Origin: JAABYT01 sp041581935 | GTDB taxonomy: Bacteria > Pseudomonadota > Gammaproteobacteria > HK1 | Length of the DNA stretch: 23,485 nt | Direction of reading: 5' to 3' | NCBI GenBank assembly: GCA_041581935.1 | Contig: JBFICP010000017.1 | Location: 1-23,485, forward strand | In this document: positions 16,614-22,817 of the stretch, in pieces | Position numbering within the stretch: the stretch's first letter is position 1 | Layout: each line of letters opens with the position of its first letter | Position numbers and translations under genes: made by a program | Notes under the pieces: generated by a model | The model's database searches: none | Told to the model about the DNA's origin: nothing | What the model saw: only the letters and a program-made list of their open reading frames with translations

Positions 16614-16665
16614 GACCGTCTCCTCGGTGATCGACCGCTTTGTCCTCTGAGCGCGCGAAAGCCGC

Positions 16666-16695
16666 ATTATACGTGCAGGGTCCCACGCCTGTTAG
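16666..16695 (-). promoter_or_regulatory. Leftward promoter for the decarboxylase-aldehyde dehydrogenase arm
   Basis: On the minus strand a perfect TATAAT -10 (plus 16666-16671) is preceded, after 18 bases, by CTAACA (plus 16690-16695, 4 of 6 to -35). The start point would fall near 16659, giving a leader of about 225 bases before the decarboxylase ATG. Confidence 0.55.
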
Positions 16696-16698
16696 AAT
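16690..16698 (+). promoter_or_regulatory. Rightward extended -10 promoter for the dioxygenase arm
   Basis: TGTTAGAAT contains TAGAAT (16693-16698, 5 of 6 to consensus) preceded by TGn, an extended -10. No convincing -35 is present at 16-18 bases, as expected for extended -10 or activator-dependent promoters. It overlaps the -35 of the leftward promoter, so the two may compete for polymerase. The start point would be near 16705. Confidence 0.5.
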
Positions 16699-16737
16699 GC
16701 CCGCAACCATCGGATATCGGCCAAGGTGCGCATCGAC

Positions 16738-17580
16738 ATGCCGAAGTCACTCGATCCGGAACAGGTTGGGGCGTTTCACGAAAACGGATTCCTGGCGCCG
16801 CTGGCGGCGCTGTCCCCGGAAGAGACACAGGCGTACCGGCGGCGGTTCGAGACCTACGAGCGCGACCATGACGGCTGGTACACGCTGTCGAAGGGACAAA
16901 AAATCCATTTGCTCCAGACCTGGGTTGCAGAGCTCGTGCGAAACGAGCGGATACTCGATGCCGTCGAGGACGTGCTCGGTCCCGACGTCATGTGCTGGGG
17001 CACGAGCCTGTTCGTCAAGGAGGCCCGGGATCCGCACTACGTGTCCTGGCATCAGGACTCGACGTACTGGGGTCTCGACAAACCCGACGTGGTGACGGCC
17101 TGGGTGGCGCTCTCGCCTTCCACCCGCGAGAGCGGCTGCATGAAGATGATTCCGGGCAGTCACACTCAGGAACAGATTCCCCACCGGGACACGCTCTCCG
17201 AACACAACCTGTTGACCCGTGGCCAGGAGGTTGCCGTCGAGGTCGACGAGTCGAAAGCCGCGTACATCGAGCTCGCGCCCGGTGAAATATCGATTCACCA
17301 TGTGCGGACCGTGCATGCGTCGGAGCCCAATCGCGCCGAGCACCGGCGCATCGGCGTCGCGCTGCGCTACATTGCGCCCCACGTGCGTCAGATGAACGGC
17401 GAGCGCGACAGCGCGATGCTGGTGCGCGGCGAAGATCGATTCGGCCATTTCGTGCACGAGAAACCGCCTCGGCGTGACATGGACATGGAAGCACTCGCGG
17501 AGCACGCGAGGATCATGCGACTGCGCCAGGACATTCTCTACGATGGCGTGGCCGGCAAGCCCGCGCACATCGACGACTAG
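16738..17580 (+). CDS. Phytanoyl-CoA dioxygenase (PhyH) family protein
   Basis: This 280-residue putative 2-oxoglutarate/Fe(II) dioxygenase would hydroxylate a substrate with O2 while converting 2-oxoglutarate to succinate. The facial triad is visible: His105 and Asp107 in SWHQDSTYWG and the distal His193 in HVRTVHASEPN. Arg204 in EHRRIGVALRY would bind the 2-oxoglutarate carboxylate. The presence of the Asp argues against a halogenase variant. ATG 16738 has AAGG at 16723-16726; GTG 16726 is an in-frame alternative. It is the first gene of the rightward arm, 13 bases before the mandelate-racemase-like gene, so it probably acts in the same pathway. It might introduce the hydroxyl of a hydroxy acid; that role is inferred from order only. 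Confidence 0.88.
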   Translation: MPKSLDPEQVGAFHENGFLAPLAALSPEETQAYRRRFETYERDHDGWYTLSKGQKIHLLQTWVAELVRNERILDAVEDVLGPDVMCWGTSLFVKEARDPHYVSWHQDSTYWGLDKPDVVTAWVALSPSTRESGCMKMIPGSHTQEQIPHRDTLSEHNLLTRGQEVAVEVDESKAAYIELAPGEISIHHVRTVHASEPNRAEHRRIGVALRYIAPHVRQMNGERDSAMLVRGEDRFGHFVHEKPPRRDMDMEALAEHARIMRLRQDILYDGVAGKPAHIDD

Positions 17581-17593
17581 ACGCATACTACTG

Positions 17594-18679
17594 ATGAAGA
17601 TTACCGATCTGAGATGCGTGCAGGTGGAATTGCCCCTGGCGAATCCCATTCGCACGGCCATTCACGACGTTCGGTCGGTGGGCTGCGTGCTCGTGACTCT
17701 CGATACCGACGAAGGCTTGAGCGGCGAGGCCTACAATTTCACCATGAACGCGGTACGTCTCGACGTGCTGCAGGCGATGATAAAGAGCTTCACGCCGCAC
17801 ATCGTGGGTCGAGACCCGCGTGACGTGGAAGACATCTGGGACAGGCTGTGGCGGGACATCAACTTCTTTGGTCACAAGGGGATCAGTCTGTTCGCCATCT
17901 CGACGCTGGACACGGCTTGCTGGGATCTCGTCGGCAAGGCCGCCGAGCAACCACTCTATAAGCTCTTCGGCGCCGCCCGTGAGGCCGTCGACGTGTACGC
18001 GAGCGGCGGCCTGTGGCTCACGCTCTCCATCGACGAGCTCGTGGAAGAGGCCCGGGGATTTCTCGCCGCAGGGTTTCGCGCCATGAAGATCCGCGTCGGC
18101 AAGGAGCGCATCGAGGAAGACGTGGAGCGCGTCGCGGCGGTTCGCGAAGCCATCGGGCCGGAGATCACACTGATGGCCGACGCCAATCAGGGATTCACCG
18201 TGAGCCACGCCATCCGTCTCGGCCGACACCTCGAGGCGTTCAATCTCGAATGGTTCGAAGAGCCGGTGCCCGCATGGGACCTCGAAGGCCACGCCGCAGT
18301 CGCCGCCGCTCTCGATACGCCCATCGCATCGGGCGAGACGGAGTACACGCGCTATGGCATGCGCGACATGCTGAAGGCCAGAGCGGCGGACGTCTTGATG
18401 CCCGATTTGCAGCGCATCGGCGGACTCACCGAATTCCGCCGCGTGGCCAACCTGGCGGCGTCGTTCGACGTGCCCGTATCGTCTCATATCTTCACCGAGC
18501 AGAGCTTGAGCATCGCCGGTTCCGCGCCGAACTGCATCTATCTTGAGCACATGCCGTGGTTCGAAAGCCTTTACCGGGAGCGCATGCGGCTGGTGGACGG
18601 CAAGATGACAATGCCCGAAGGACATGGCCTCGGCTTCACTTTCGATGCAGACGCCGTCGATCGCTTTCGCATAAAGTAG
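17594..18679 (+). CDS. Mandelate racemase/muconate lactonizing enzyme superfamily protein (MR subgroup, Lys166 replaced by Arg)
   Basis: This 361-residue enolase-superfamily enzyme abstracts the alpha proton of a carboxylate with Mg2+ help. It is nearly collinear with Pseudomonas putida mandelate racemase (offset +1 across the active site, compared from memory). Metal ligands are Asp196, the EE pair 222-223 and Glu248; the His-Asp dyad is His298/Asp271; the electrophilic Glu is Glu318; Lys165 matches MR Lys164. The S-specific base Lys166 of MR is Arg167 here (AMKIRVGK). The N-terminus PLANPIRTAIHDV also resembles the MR substrate loop. Losing one of the two bases argues against true racemization and for a one-base reaction such as acid-sugar dehydration. 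No clear Shine-Dalgarno is seen; the start follows family length. It is transcribed with the PhyH gene (13-base gap). Confidence 0.9.
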   Translation: MKITDLRCVQVELPLANPIRTAIHDVRSVGCVLVTLDTDEGLSGEAYNFTMNAVRLDVLQAMIKSFTPHIVGRDPRDVEDIWDRLWRDINFFGHKGISLFAISTLDTACWDLVGKAAEQPLYKLFGAAREAVDVYASGGLWLTLSIDELVEEARGFLAAGFRAMKIRVGKERIEEDVERVAAVREAIGPEITLMADANQGFTVSHAIRLGRHLEAFNLEWFEEPVPAWDLEGHAAVAAALDTPIASGETEYTRYGMRDMLKARAADVLMPDLQRIGGLTEFRRVANLAASFDVPVSSHIFTEQSLSIAGSAPNCIYLEHMPWFESLYRERMRLVDGKMTMPEGHGLGFTFDADAVDRFRIK

Positions 18680-18703
18680 ATCTCCACGAAAGGGAAACAA
18701 AAG

Positions 18704-19600
18704 ATGGCGTACACCGGTCGCATCGGGTTCGTCGGCCTCGGCGGTATGGGCGGGGGTCTCACCAAGAATCTTCTCGCGCACGGCTTGCCTGTTTCGGTGC
18801 TTGACCGGCGCTCGGCTGCGGTCGAGACGGCCGTCGCACGCGGCGCGCGGGCGGCGGCTTCCATGTCAGACCTGGCCCGAGGCTGCGATGTGCTCATGGT
18901 GTGCGTCAACACGGCCGACGACAGCGAGTCATTGATCCTCGGCGTGCTGGATGAGCTTCAATCCGGGCAAATCGTCGTGGAACATACGACGACCAATTCC
19001 GAAAGCATCGAGCGACTCGATGCGGCGGTTCGTGCGACCGGAGCGGAGTTCGCAGAGGCTCCCATGACCCGCACGCCCCTGCACGCCGATCGCGGTGAGG
19101 TCAATGTGCTCTACGGGGGCACACCCGAGCTGCTGGAGAAGTTGCGGCCGTTGTTCGATTGCTACGCGGAGAACGTCTTTCATGTTGGACCGCTCACACA
19201 TGCCATAAAGCTGAAGCTCATTCACAACTACATCGCTTTCGCCAACGTCGCATCATGGTGTGAGGGCTTTGCGCTCGCCGCTCGAGAAGGTCTCGACATG
19301 ACCCAGGTGATCGACATCATCTCGTCGGCCGGCGGGAAGAGCGGCATGATGGACCTCTACGGTCGCTCGACACTCGAGCGAGATTTCGAGCCGTTGATGT
19401 CACTCGCAAATGCGACCAAGGACGTGGGGTATTATGTCGACTGGCTGAAAACGGCCGGTCTGCCTGCATTCATGGCGAGCGCAGTGCATCAAACCTACGC
19501 GCTCGCTGCCATCATGGGGTACTCCGAGGAAAGCTGCACTGCGGTCATCAAAGCCTACGAACGCCTCACTGGAGTCGAAGCTCGACTACCGGAAAAGTGA
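18704..19600 (+). CDS. NAD(P)-dependent beta-hydroxyacid dehydrogenase (3-hydroxyisobutyrate/tartronate-semialdehyde reductase family)
   Basis: This 298-residue soluble dehydrogenase has the two-domain beta-HAD fold and interconverts a 3-hydroxy acid and the matching semialdehyde or oxo acid. The Rossmann motif GLGGMG is at residues 11-16, and catalytic Lys171 with Asn175 sits in KLKLIHNY. The substrate-binding S-G-G loop of classical members (around 122-124) is Thr-Arg-Thr here, in EAPMTRTPLHADRG, so the substrate probably differs from 3-hydroxyisobutyrate or glycerate. AAAGGG (18689-18694) with a 9-base spacer supports the start. It follows the MR-like gene by 24 bases and precedes the NIPSNAP gene by 22, in one apparent operon. 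The coenzyme preference is not clear, although the aspartate after beta-2 (VLDRR) hints at NAD. Confidence 0.9.
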   Translation: MAYTGRIGFVGLGGMGGGLTKNLLAHGLPVSVLDRRSAAVETAVARGARAAASMSDLARGCDVLMVCVNTADDSESLILGVLDELQSGQIVVEHTTTNSESIERLDAAVRATGAEFAEAPMTRTPLHADRGEVNVLYGGTPELLEKLRPLFDCYAENVFHVGPLTHAIKLKLIHNYIAFANVASWCEGFALAAREGLDMTQVIDIISSAGGKSGMMDLYGRSTLERDFEPLMSLANATKDVGYYVDWLKTAGLPAFMASAVHQTYALAAIMGYSEESCTAVIKAYERLTGVEARLPEK

Positions 19601-19622
19601 AACCAAAAGGGAGATAAATCAA

Positions 19623-19943
19623 ATGCTCTTCGACCATCGCACTTATACCTGCAGGCCCGGAACATTGCCCAAGCAGATGGCGCTCTACGAGAAACACGGC
19701 ATGGCGGCGCAGCAACGACACCTCGGCAAACCGTTCTTCTACGGCATCACCGAGACCGGACCCGTAAACAGCTTCGTGCACATCTGGGTATATGAAGATG
19801 CTGCCGATCGAGCCACCAAGCGCGCCGCGATGCAAGCCGATCCCGAGTGGATCGAGTACATGGGAATGAGCGCGGAAGCCGGCAATCTGGTCTCTCAGGA
19901 AAATAAGCTGATGGTCGAAGCGCCGTTCTTCAAGTTGCCGTAG
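19623..19943 (+). CDS. NIPSNAP-family protein
   Basis: This is a 106-residue small ferredoxin-like alpha/beta-barrel protein. Family features include DHRTYTCRPGTLPKQMALYEKHG at the start (a residue pattern of Y-x-C/L-x-P-G...), a central W-x-YED stretch (IWVYEDAADR) and DPEWIEYM in the second half. Bacterial members commonly lie in catabolic operons, and their molecular role is largely undefined. AGGGAG (19608-19613) with a 9-base spacer supports the start. It ends the rightward arm; the next promoter overlaps its stop codon. It might serve as a small binding or monooxygenase-like partner for the pathway, but nothing in the sequence proves this. Confidence 0.88.
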   Translation: MLFDHRTYTCRPGTLPKQMALYEKHGMAAQQRHLGKPFFYGITETGPVNSFVHIWVYEDAADRATKRAAMQADPEWIEYMGMSAEAGNLVSQENKLMVEAPFFKLP

Positions 19944-19969
19944 TCACGCGTCGGTGTCGCCACTAGAAT
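19941..19969 (+). promoter_or_regulatory. Promoter of the kdnA-kdsB unit
   Basis: TAGTCA (19941-19946, 4 of 6 to -35) lies exactly 17 bases before TAGAAT (19964-19969, 5 of 6 to -10), with the -35 overlapping the NIPSNAP stop codon. The start point would be near 19976, 38 bases ahead of the kdnA ATG. It separates the LPS genes from the catabolic operon. Confidence 0.6.
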
Positions 19970-20013
19970 AGCCGGCGTCACGAGAAATCGGGATTCATTA
20001 AACGGGGATCGAT

Positions 20014-21198
20014 ATGCCAGGGTTCGAAATTTTCGGAGATGAAGAGCGCCGCGAAGTCCAGGACGTACTCGATTCCGGCGTCCTCATGCGTTATGGATTC
20101 GACGGCGCACGCAACGGCCATTGGAAGGCACTGACTCTGGAAAAGGAGCTGGCCGCACGACTCGGAACCACGCATGCCCACGTTTGCTCGAGCGGAACGG
20201 CGGCCGTGGCGACGGCGCTTGCTGCTTGCGGCGTCGGCGCCGGCGACGAGGTCATCGTTGCGCCGTTCACCTTCGTCGCCGACATCGAGATGATCCTGTT
20301 GGCAGGGGCTGTCCCGGTATTCGCCGACATCGACGAAACCCTATGCCTCAGCCCGTCGTCGGTGGCGAGCGCCATTACGGAAAAGACCAAAGCCGTGCTC
20401 GTGGTGCATATGTGCGGCTCCATGGCGCGCATCGGCGAGCTCGCGGCGCTTTGCGACGAGCGCGGCGTGGTGCTCATCGAAGATGCCGCACAGGCCCTCG
20501 GAGCGCACTATCGCGGTAAGGCGCTGGGCACGTTCGGCAAGGCGGGATGTTTTTCCTTCGACTACGTAAAGACCATTACCTGCGGCGAAGGTGGCGCCGT
20601 GATCACTGACGATTCCGACGTCTACGAGGTGATTCAGGCCTACACCGACCATGGACACGATCATGTCGGGTCCGATCGCGGCGCCGAAGGGCATCCCCAT
20701 GTCGGCACCAACTACCGCATCAGCGAGCTGAACGCAGCGGTCGGCGTCGCACAGCTGAGGAAGCTCGACCACATGCTGGAGGTTCAGCGCGCCAACAAGG
20801 CTTATATCAAGGATGGGCTCGCCGGGCTCAACCGCATCTCCTTTCGCGAGCTACCCGACCGGGAGGGCGACTCGGCGACGTTTCTCAGCTTTTTCATGCC
20901 GACCGAGAAAGAGGCACGTCAATCGGCCAAGGATCTGGCGGCAGCAGGCGTCGACGGGTGCTTTTACTGGTACGACAACAACTGGCACTACCATCGGCGC
21001 TGGGATCATCTGAAGCACCTGAAAAGCCCCGGGGCGCTCGCGCCCGACAGGCTCGGCTACGGTAAAAATTGGGCAGATCGCGACCTCGCCGCGTCCGATG
21101 CGATCATGGGGCGCACGATCTGCATGCTGATCAAGCTCGCGTGGGACGAGCAGGCGCTTGCCGAGCGACTGGGAAAAATGAAATCGGTGCTCGCATGA
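20014..21198 (+). CDS. kdnA: 8-amino-3,8-dideoxy-manno-octulosonate transaminase (DegT/DnrJ/EryC1/StrS family)
   Basis: This 394-residue PLP aminotransferase of the sugar-aminotransferase fold carries the internal-aldimine Lys186 in FSFDYVKTITCGEGG and Asp157/Gln160 in EDAAQALGA; SSGTAA binds the cofactor phosphate. Beyond the generic fold, it shows stretches I associate with Shewanella KdnA: an MPGFEIFGDEE start, VHMCGSMARIGE, DHGHDH followed by DRGAEGHPH, DGCFYWYDNNWHY and SDAIMGRTICMLIKLAW. KdnA aminates C8 of oxidized Kdo to give 8-amino-Kdo (Kdo8N) for the LPS core. GGGGA 5 bases upstream supports the start. A kdsB homologue follows 45 bases later, as expected for this pathway. The Kdo-oxidizing partner KdnB (an iron-dependent alcohol dehydrogenase family member) is not in the window. 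Confidence 0.88.
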   Translation: MPGFEIFGDEERREVQDVLDSGVLMRYGFDGARNGHWKALTLEKELAARLGTTHAHVCSSGTAAVATALAACGVGAGDEVIVAPFTFVADIEMILLAGAVPVFADIDETLCLSPSSVASAITEKTKAVLVVHMCGSMARIGELAALCDERGVVLIEDAAQALGAHYRGKALGTFGKAGCFSFDYVKTITCGEGGAVITDDSDVYEVIQAYTDHGHDHVGSDRGAEGHPHVGTNYRISELNAAVGVAQLRKLDHMLEVQRANKAYIKDGLAGLNRISFRELPDREGDSATFLSFFMPTEKEARQSAKDLAAAGVDGCFYWYDNNWHYHRRWDHLKHLKSPGALAPDRLGYGKNWADRDLAASDAIMGRTICMLIKLAWDEQALAERLGKMKSVLA

Positions 21199-21243
21199 GG
21201 GCGGCCTGAAAGGCATGGTCGCCGCAGGCGCCGTGGCATTGGT

Positions 21244-22026
21244 ATGAAAGCCGCCATTCTCGTTCCAGCAAGACTCGCCTCCACACGCCTGCACGAGAAG
21301 ATGCTGCATGCGATCCACGGAAAGCCCGTGCTTCTTTGGGTCGCAGAACGGATACGCACCGAGGTGCCGGACACGCCGCTTTACTTTGCCGTCGACGACG
21401 AGCGACTGCGCTCACTGCTGGCTGAGTCCGGCTTCGAAACGATCATGACCGATGCAGCGCATACTTGCGGCACCGATCGCATCGCCGAGGCAAATCGTAT
21501 CGTCCAGGCTGAAACTGTAATCAACGTTCAAGGCGATCAGGCGCTTGTGACCGGCTCGCAGATTCGCGGTCTGCAGAAACTCATCGAAGGCGACGCCAAC
21601 ATGGCGACTCTGGGCACGCCACTCGAGATCTACGCGAAATTCAATGCGCGCGACGTCGAGGATGTCTACAACGACCCTCAGGACGTAAAGCTCATCTGCG
21701 ATCGGAACGGCAATGCCGTCTACTTTTCCCGTGCACCGATACCATACTTTCGTAATTCGGGTGGTGCATACGATTCAGTTGCCGCTATTTCTTGCCCGGT
21801 GCTGATTCACCTGGGTCTCTACGCCTACACGGCGGATTTTTTACAAACCTTCGCGGCGCTGGAACCGGGAAATCTCGAGACCGCCGAGAAGCTCGAAATG
21901 CTCCGTGCCACCGAGAACGGCTATCGCATTGCGGTGGGCGTCTCCGAGGATCCGTACATAGAGATTGACACGCTGGAGCAAGCCCGGGATTTCGAGCGCC
22001 ATCTCGATCGTCAGTCCGGCGGTTGA
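21244..22026 (+). CDS. kdsB: 3-deoxy-manno-octulosonate cytidylyltransferase family protein (probably Kdo8N-preferring)
   Basis: This 260-residue cytosolic enzyme couples Kdo (or 8-amino-Kdo) to CMP with CTP, the activation step before transfer to lipid A. The nucleotide-binding start PARLASTRL, Lys19, GTDRIAE, NVQGDQ with its metal-binding Asp, MATLGTPL, YFSRAPIPYFR and the final IDTLEQARDFE are all present. Compared with E. coli KdsB, LPGKPL reads LHEKML and GDEPMI reads GDQALV. This fits a variant enzyme acting on the amino sugar made by the adjacent KdnA, but that preference is inferred from context. The Shine-Dalgarno is weak; the ATG is fixed by the conserved N-terminus. The length is normal. 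It is convergent with the GFA-family gene, 32 bases from that gene's end. Confidence 0.9.
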   Translation: MKAAILVPARLASTRLHEKMLHAIHGKPVLLWVAERIRTEVPDTPLYFAVDDERLRSLLAESGFETIMTDAAHTCGTDRIAEANRIVQAETVINVQGDQALVTGSQIRGLQKLIEGDANMATLGTPLEIYAKFNARDVEDVYNDPQDVKLICDRNGNAVYFSRAPIPYFRNSGGAYDSVAAISCPVLIHLGLYAYTADFLQTFAALEPGNLETAEKLEMLRATENGYRIAVGVSEDPYIEIDTLEQARDFERHLDRQSGG

Positions 22027-22058
22027 TACGACACCGGCGGTTGTCGCGGACACCTGTT

Positions 22059-22463
22059 CTAGAAGGTGAGACCTTCTTCCTCTTGCAACTGCGGCAGGCT
22101 GTCGAAAATCTCGTACCACGGTGCTTTCGATGCCACGTGAATGTGGATATCGGGACGCAGCCCGGCGTCATCGTCGATGGTGCCGATGCGCACGTAAACG
22201 ACGTCCGGCTTGTCGTCGAACTGGCTGTAAATCGGTGACCCGCATCGGGAACAAAAGTATCGATTTTTGCCTGGCGATGACTCGAACGATGCGAGCCGAT
22301 CGATACCCTGCGATATGTGAAAATCCGCTGTCGCCACCGCTGCATTGGTAGCGAATGCCGTGCCGCTCGCTTTTCTGCATTGCACACAGTGGCAGTAGTT
22401 GATGCCGGCGATATCGCCGCGGATCGAATAGCGAATGCCACCGCACAAGCAGCTTCCTTCCAT
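22059..22463 (-). CDS. GFA-family (CENP-V/GFA domain) zinc-binding protein
   Basis: This 134-residue soluble protein has the Mss4-like fold of the GFA family, named for glutathione-dependent formaldehyde-activating enzyme, although most members lack proven activity. All zinc cysteines are present: CLCGG (Cys5, Cys7), CHCVQCRKASG (Cys24, 26, 29) and the later FCSRCGSP pair. ATG 22463 is chosen because AAGGAGG lies 11 bases upstream and the protein then begins with the usual MEGSCLCGG. GTG 22493 would overlap the previous stop (GTGA) and add ten polar residues. It is the last gene of the minus-strand cluster. Formaldehyde handling would connect loosely with the amine demethylation genes far upstream, but there is no direct evidence for this. 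Confidence 0.87.
   Translation of the reverse strand: MEGSCLCGGIRYSIRGDIAGINYCHCVQCRKASGTAFATNAAVATADFHISQGIDRLASFESSPGKNRYFCSRCGSPIYSQFDDKPDVVYVRIGTIDDDAGLRPDIHIHVASKAPWYEIFDSLPQLQEEEGLTF
22061..22077. terminator. Hairpin between convergent kdsB and the GFA gene
   Basis: AGAAGGT (22061-22067) and ACCTTCT (22071-22077) form a perfect 7-bp stem with a 3-base loop, overlapping the GFA stop codon. On the + strand it is followed by a pyrimidine-rich TCCTCTT rather than a pure T-run. It could end kdsB transcription, but the support is modest. Confidence 0.3.
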
Positions 22464-22489
22464 CGCCTGCTTTTCCTCCTTGCGCTGAT

Positions 22490-22813
22490 TCACCTGCCGT
22501 CGAATACCAGGATAATCTCACCGATTTTCCGGCCATTGAACTTACACAGCTGGGCGACGGTTATGGGTTTACCGGGCTTCTCGTAGTCGTAGAAAACGCA
22601 TACGTCGTCGCCGCTCTCCGTGACACTGAGAACTTTATAGGGGCACTTTTCCGGCGGGTCGTCTCTCAGGCTCTGTACATACGCGTATCGGGAGCCGAAG
22701 TGGTGGAACGGGCCCGAGAACTGCAGGTCCTCGGCCAGCAACGGCTCCAATCCGTCGATGTCGCCGCTGCAGAAACACCTTAGAAAATCCAGCACCATTT
22801 CACGCCGAGTCAT
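22490..22813 (-). CDS. NTF2/SnoaL-like fold protein
   Basis: This 107-residue protein has the cone-shaped NTF2-like pattern: an N-terminal helix (MVLDFLRCFCSGDIDGLEPLL), AEDLQFSGPFHHFGSR, then alternating beta strands (VCVFYDYEKPGK, ITVAQLCKFNGRKIGEIILVFD). Families of this fold include isomerases, cyclases and many uncharacterised stress proteins, and the catalytic identity cannot be read. ATG 22813 was chosen by family length; it starts 4 bases after the stop of the coiled-coil protein gene, suggesting translational coupling, and no independent Shine-Dalgarno is seen. The frame extends upstream to 22837 without support. Its own stop lies 26 bases before the GFA start. The histidine pair in GPFHHFG is a candidate active-site feature. 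Confidence 0.75.
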   Translation of the reverse strand: MTRREMVLDFLRCFCSGDIDGLEPLLAEDLQFSGPFHHFGSRYAYVQSLRDDPPEKCPYKVLSVTESGDDVCVFYDYEKPGKPITVAQLCKFNGRKIGEIILVFDGR

Positions 22814-22817
22814 TCGT

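Noticed and set aside
16429..16710. A 93-codon minus-strand frame in the divergent control region
   Set aside because: It starts upstream of the predicted promoter, has no Shine-Dalgarno, overlaps the decarboxylase start and matches no family.
17594..18679. Annotation as mandelate racemase (mdlA)
   Set aside because: Lys166 of mandelate racemase is Arg here and no mandelate dehydrogenase is nearby, so only a superfamily name is justified.
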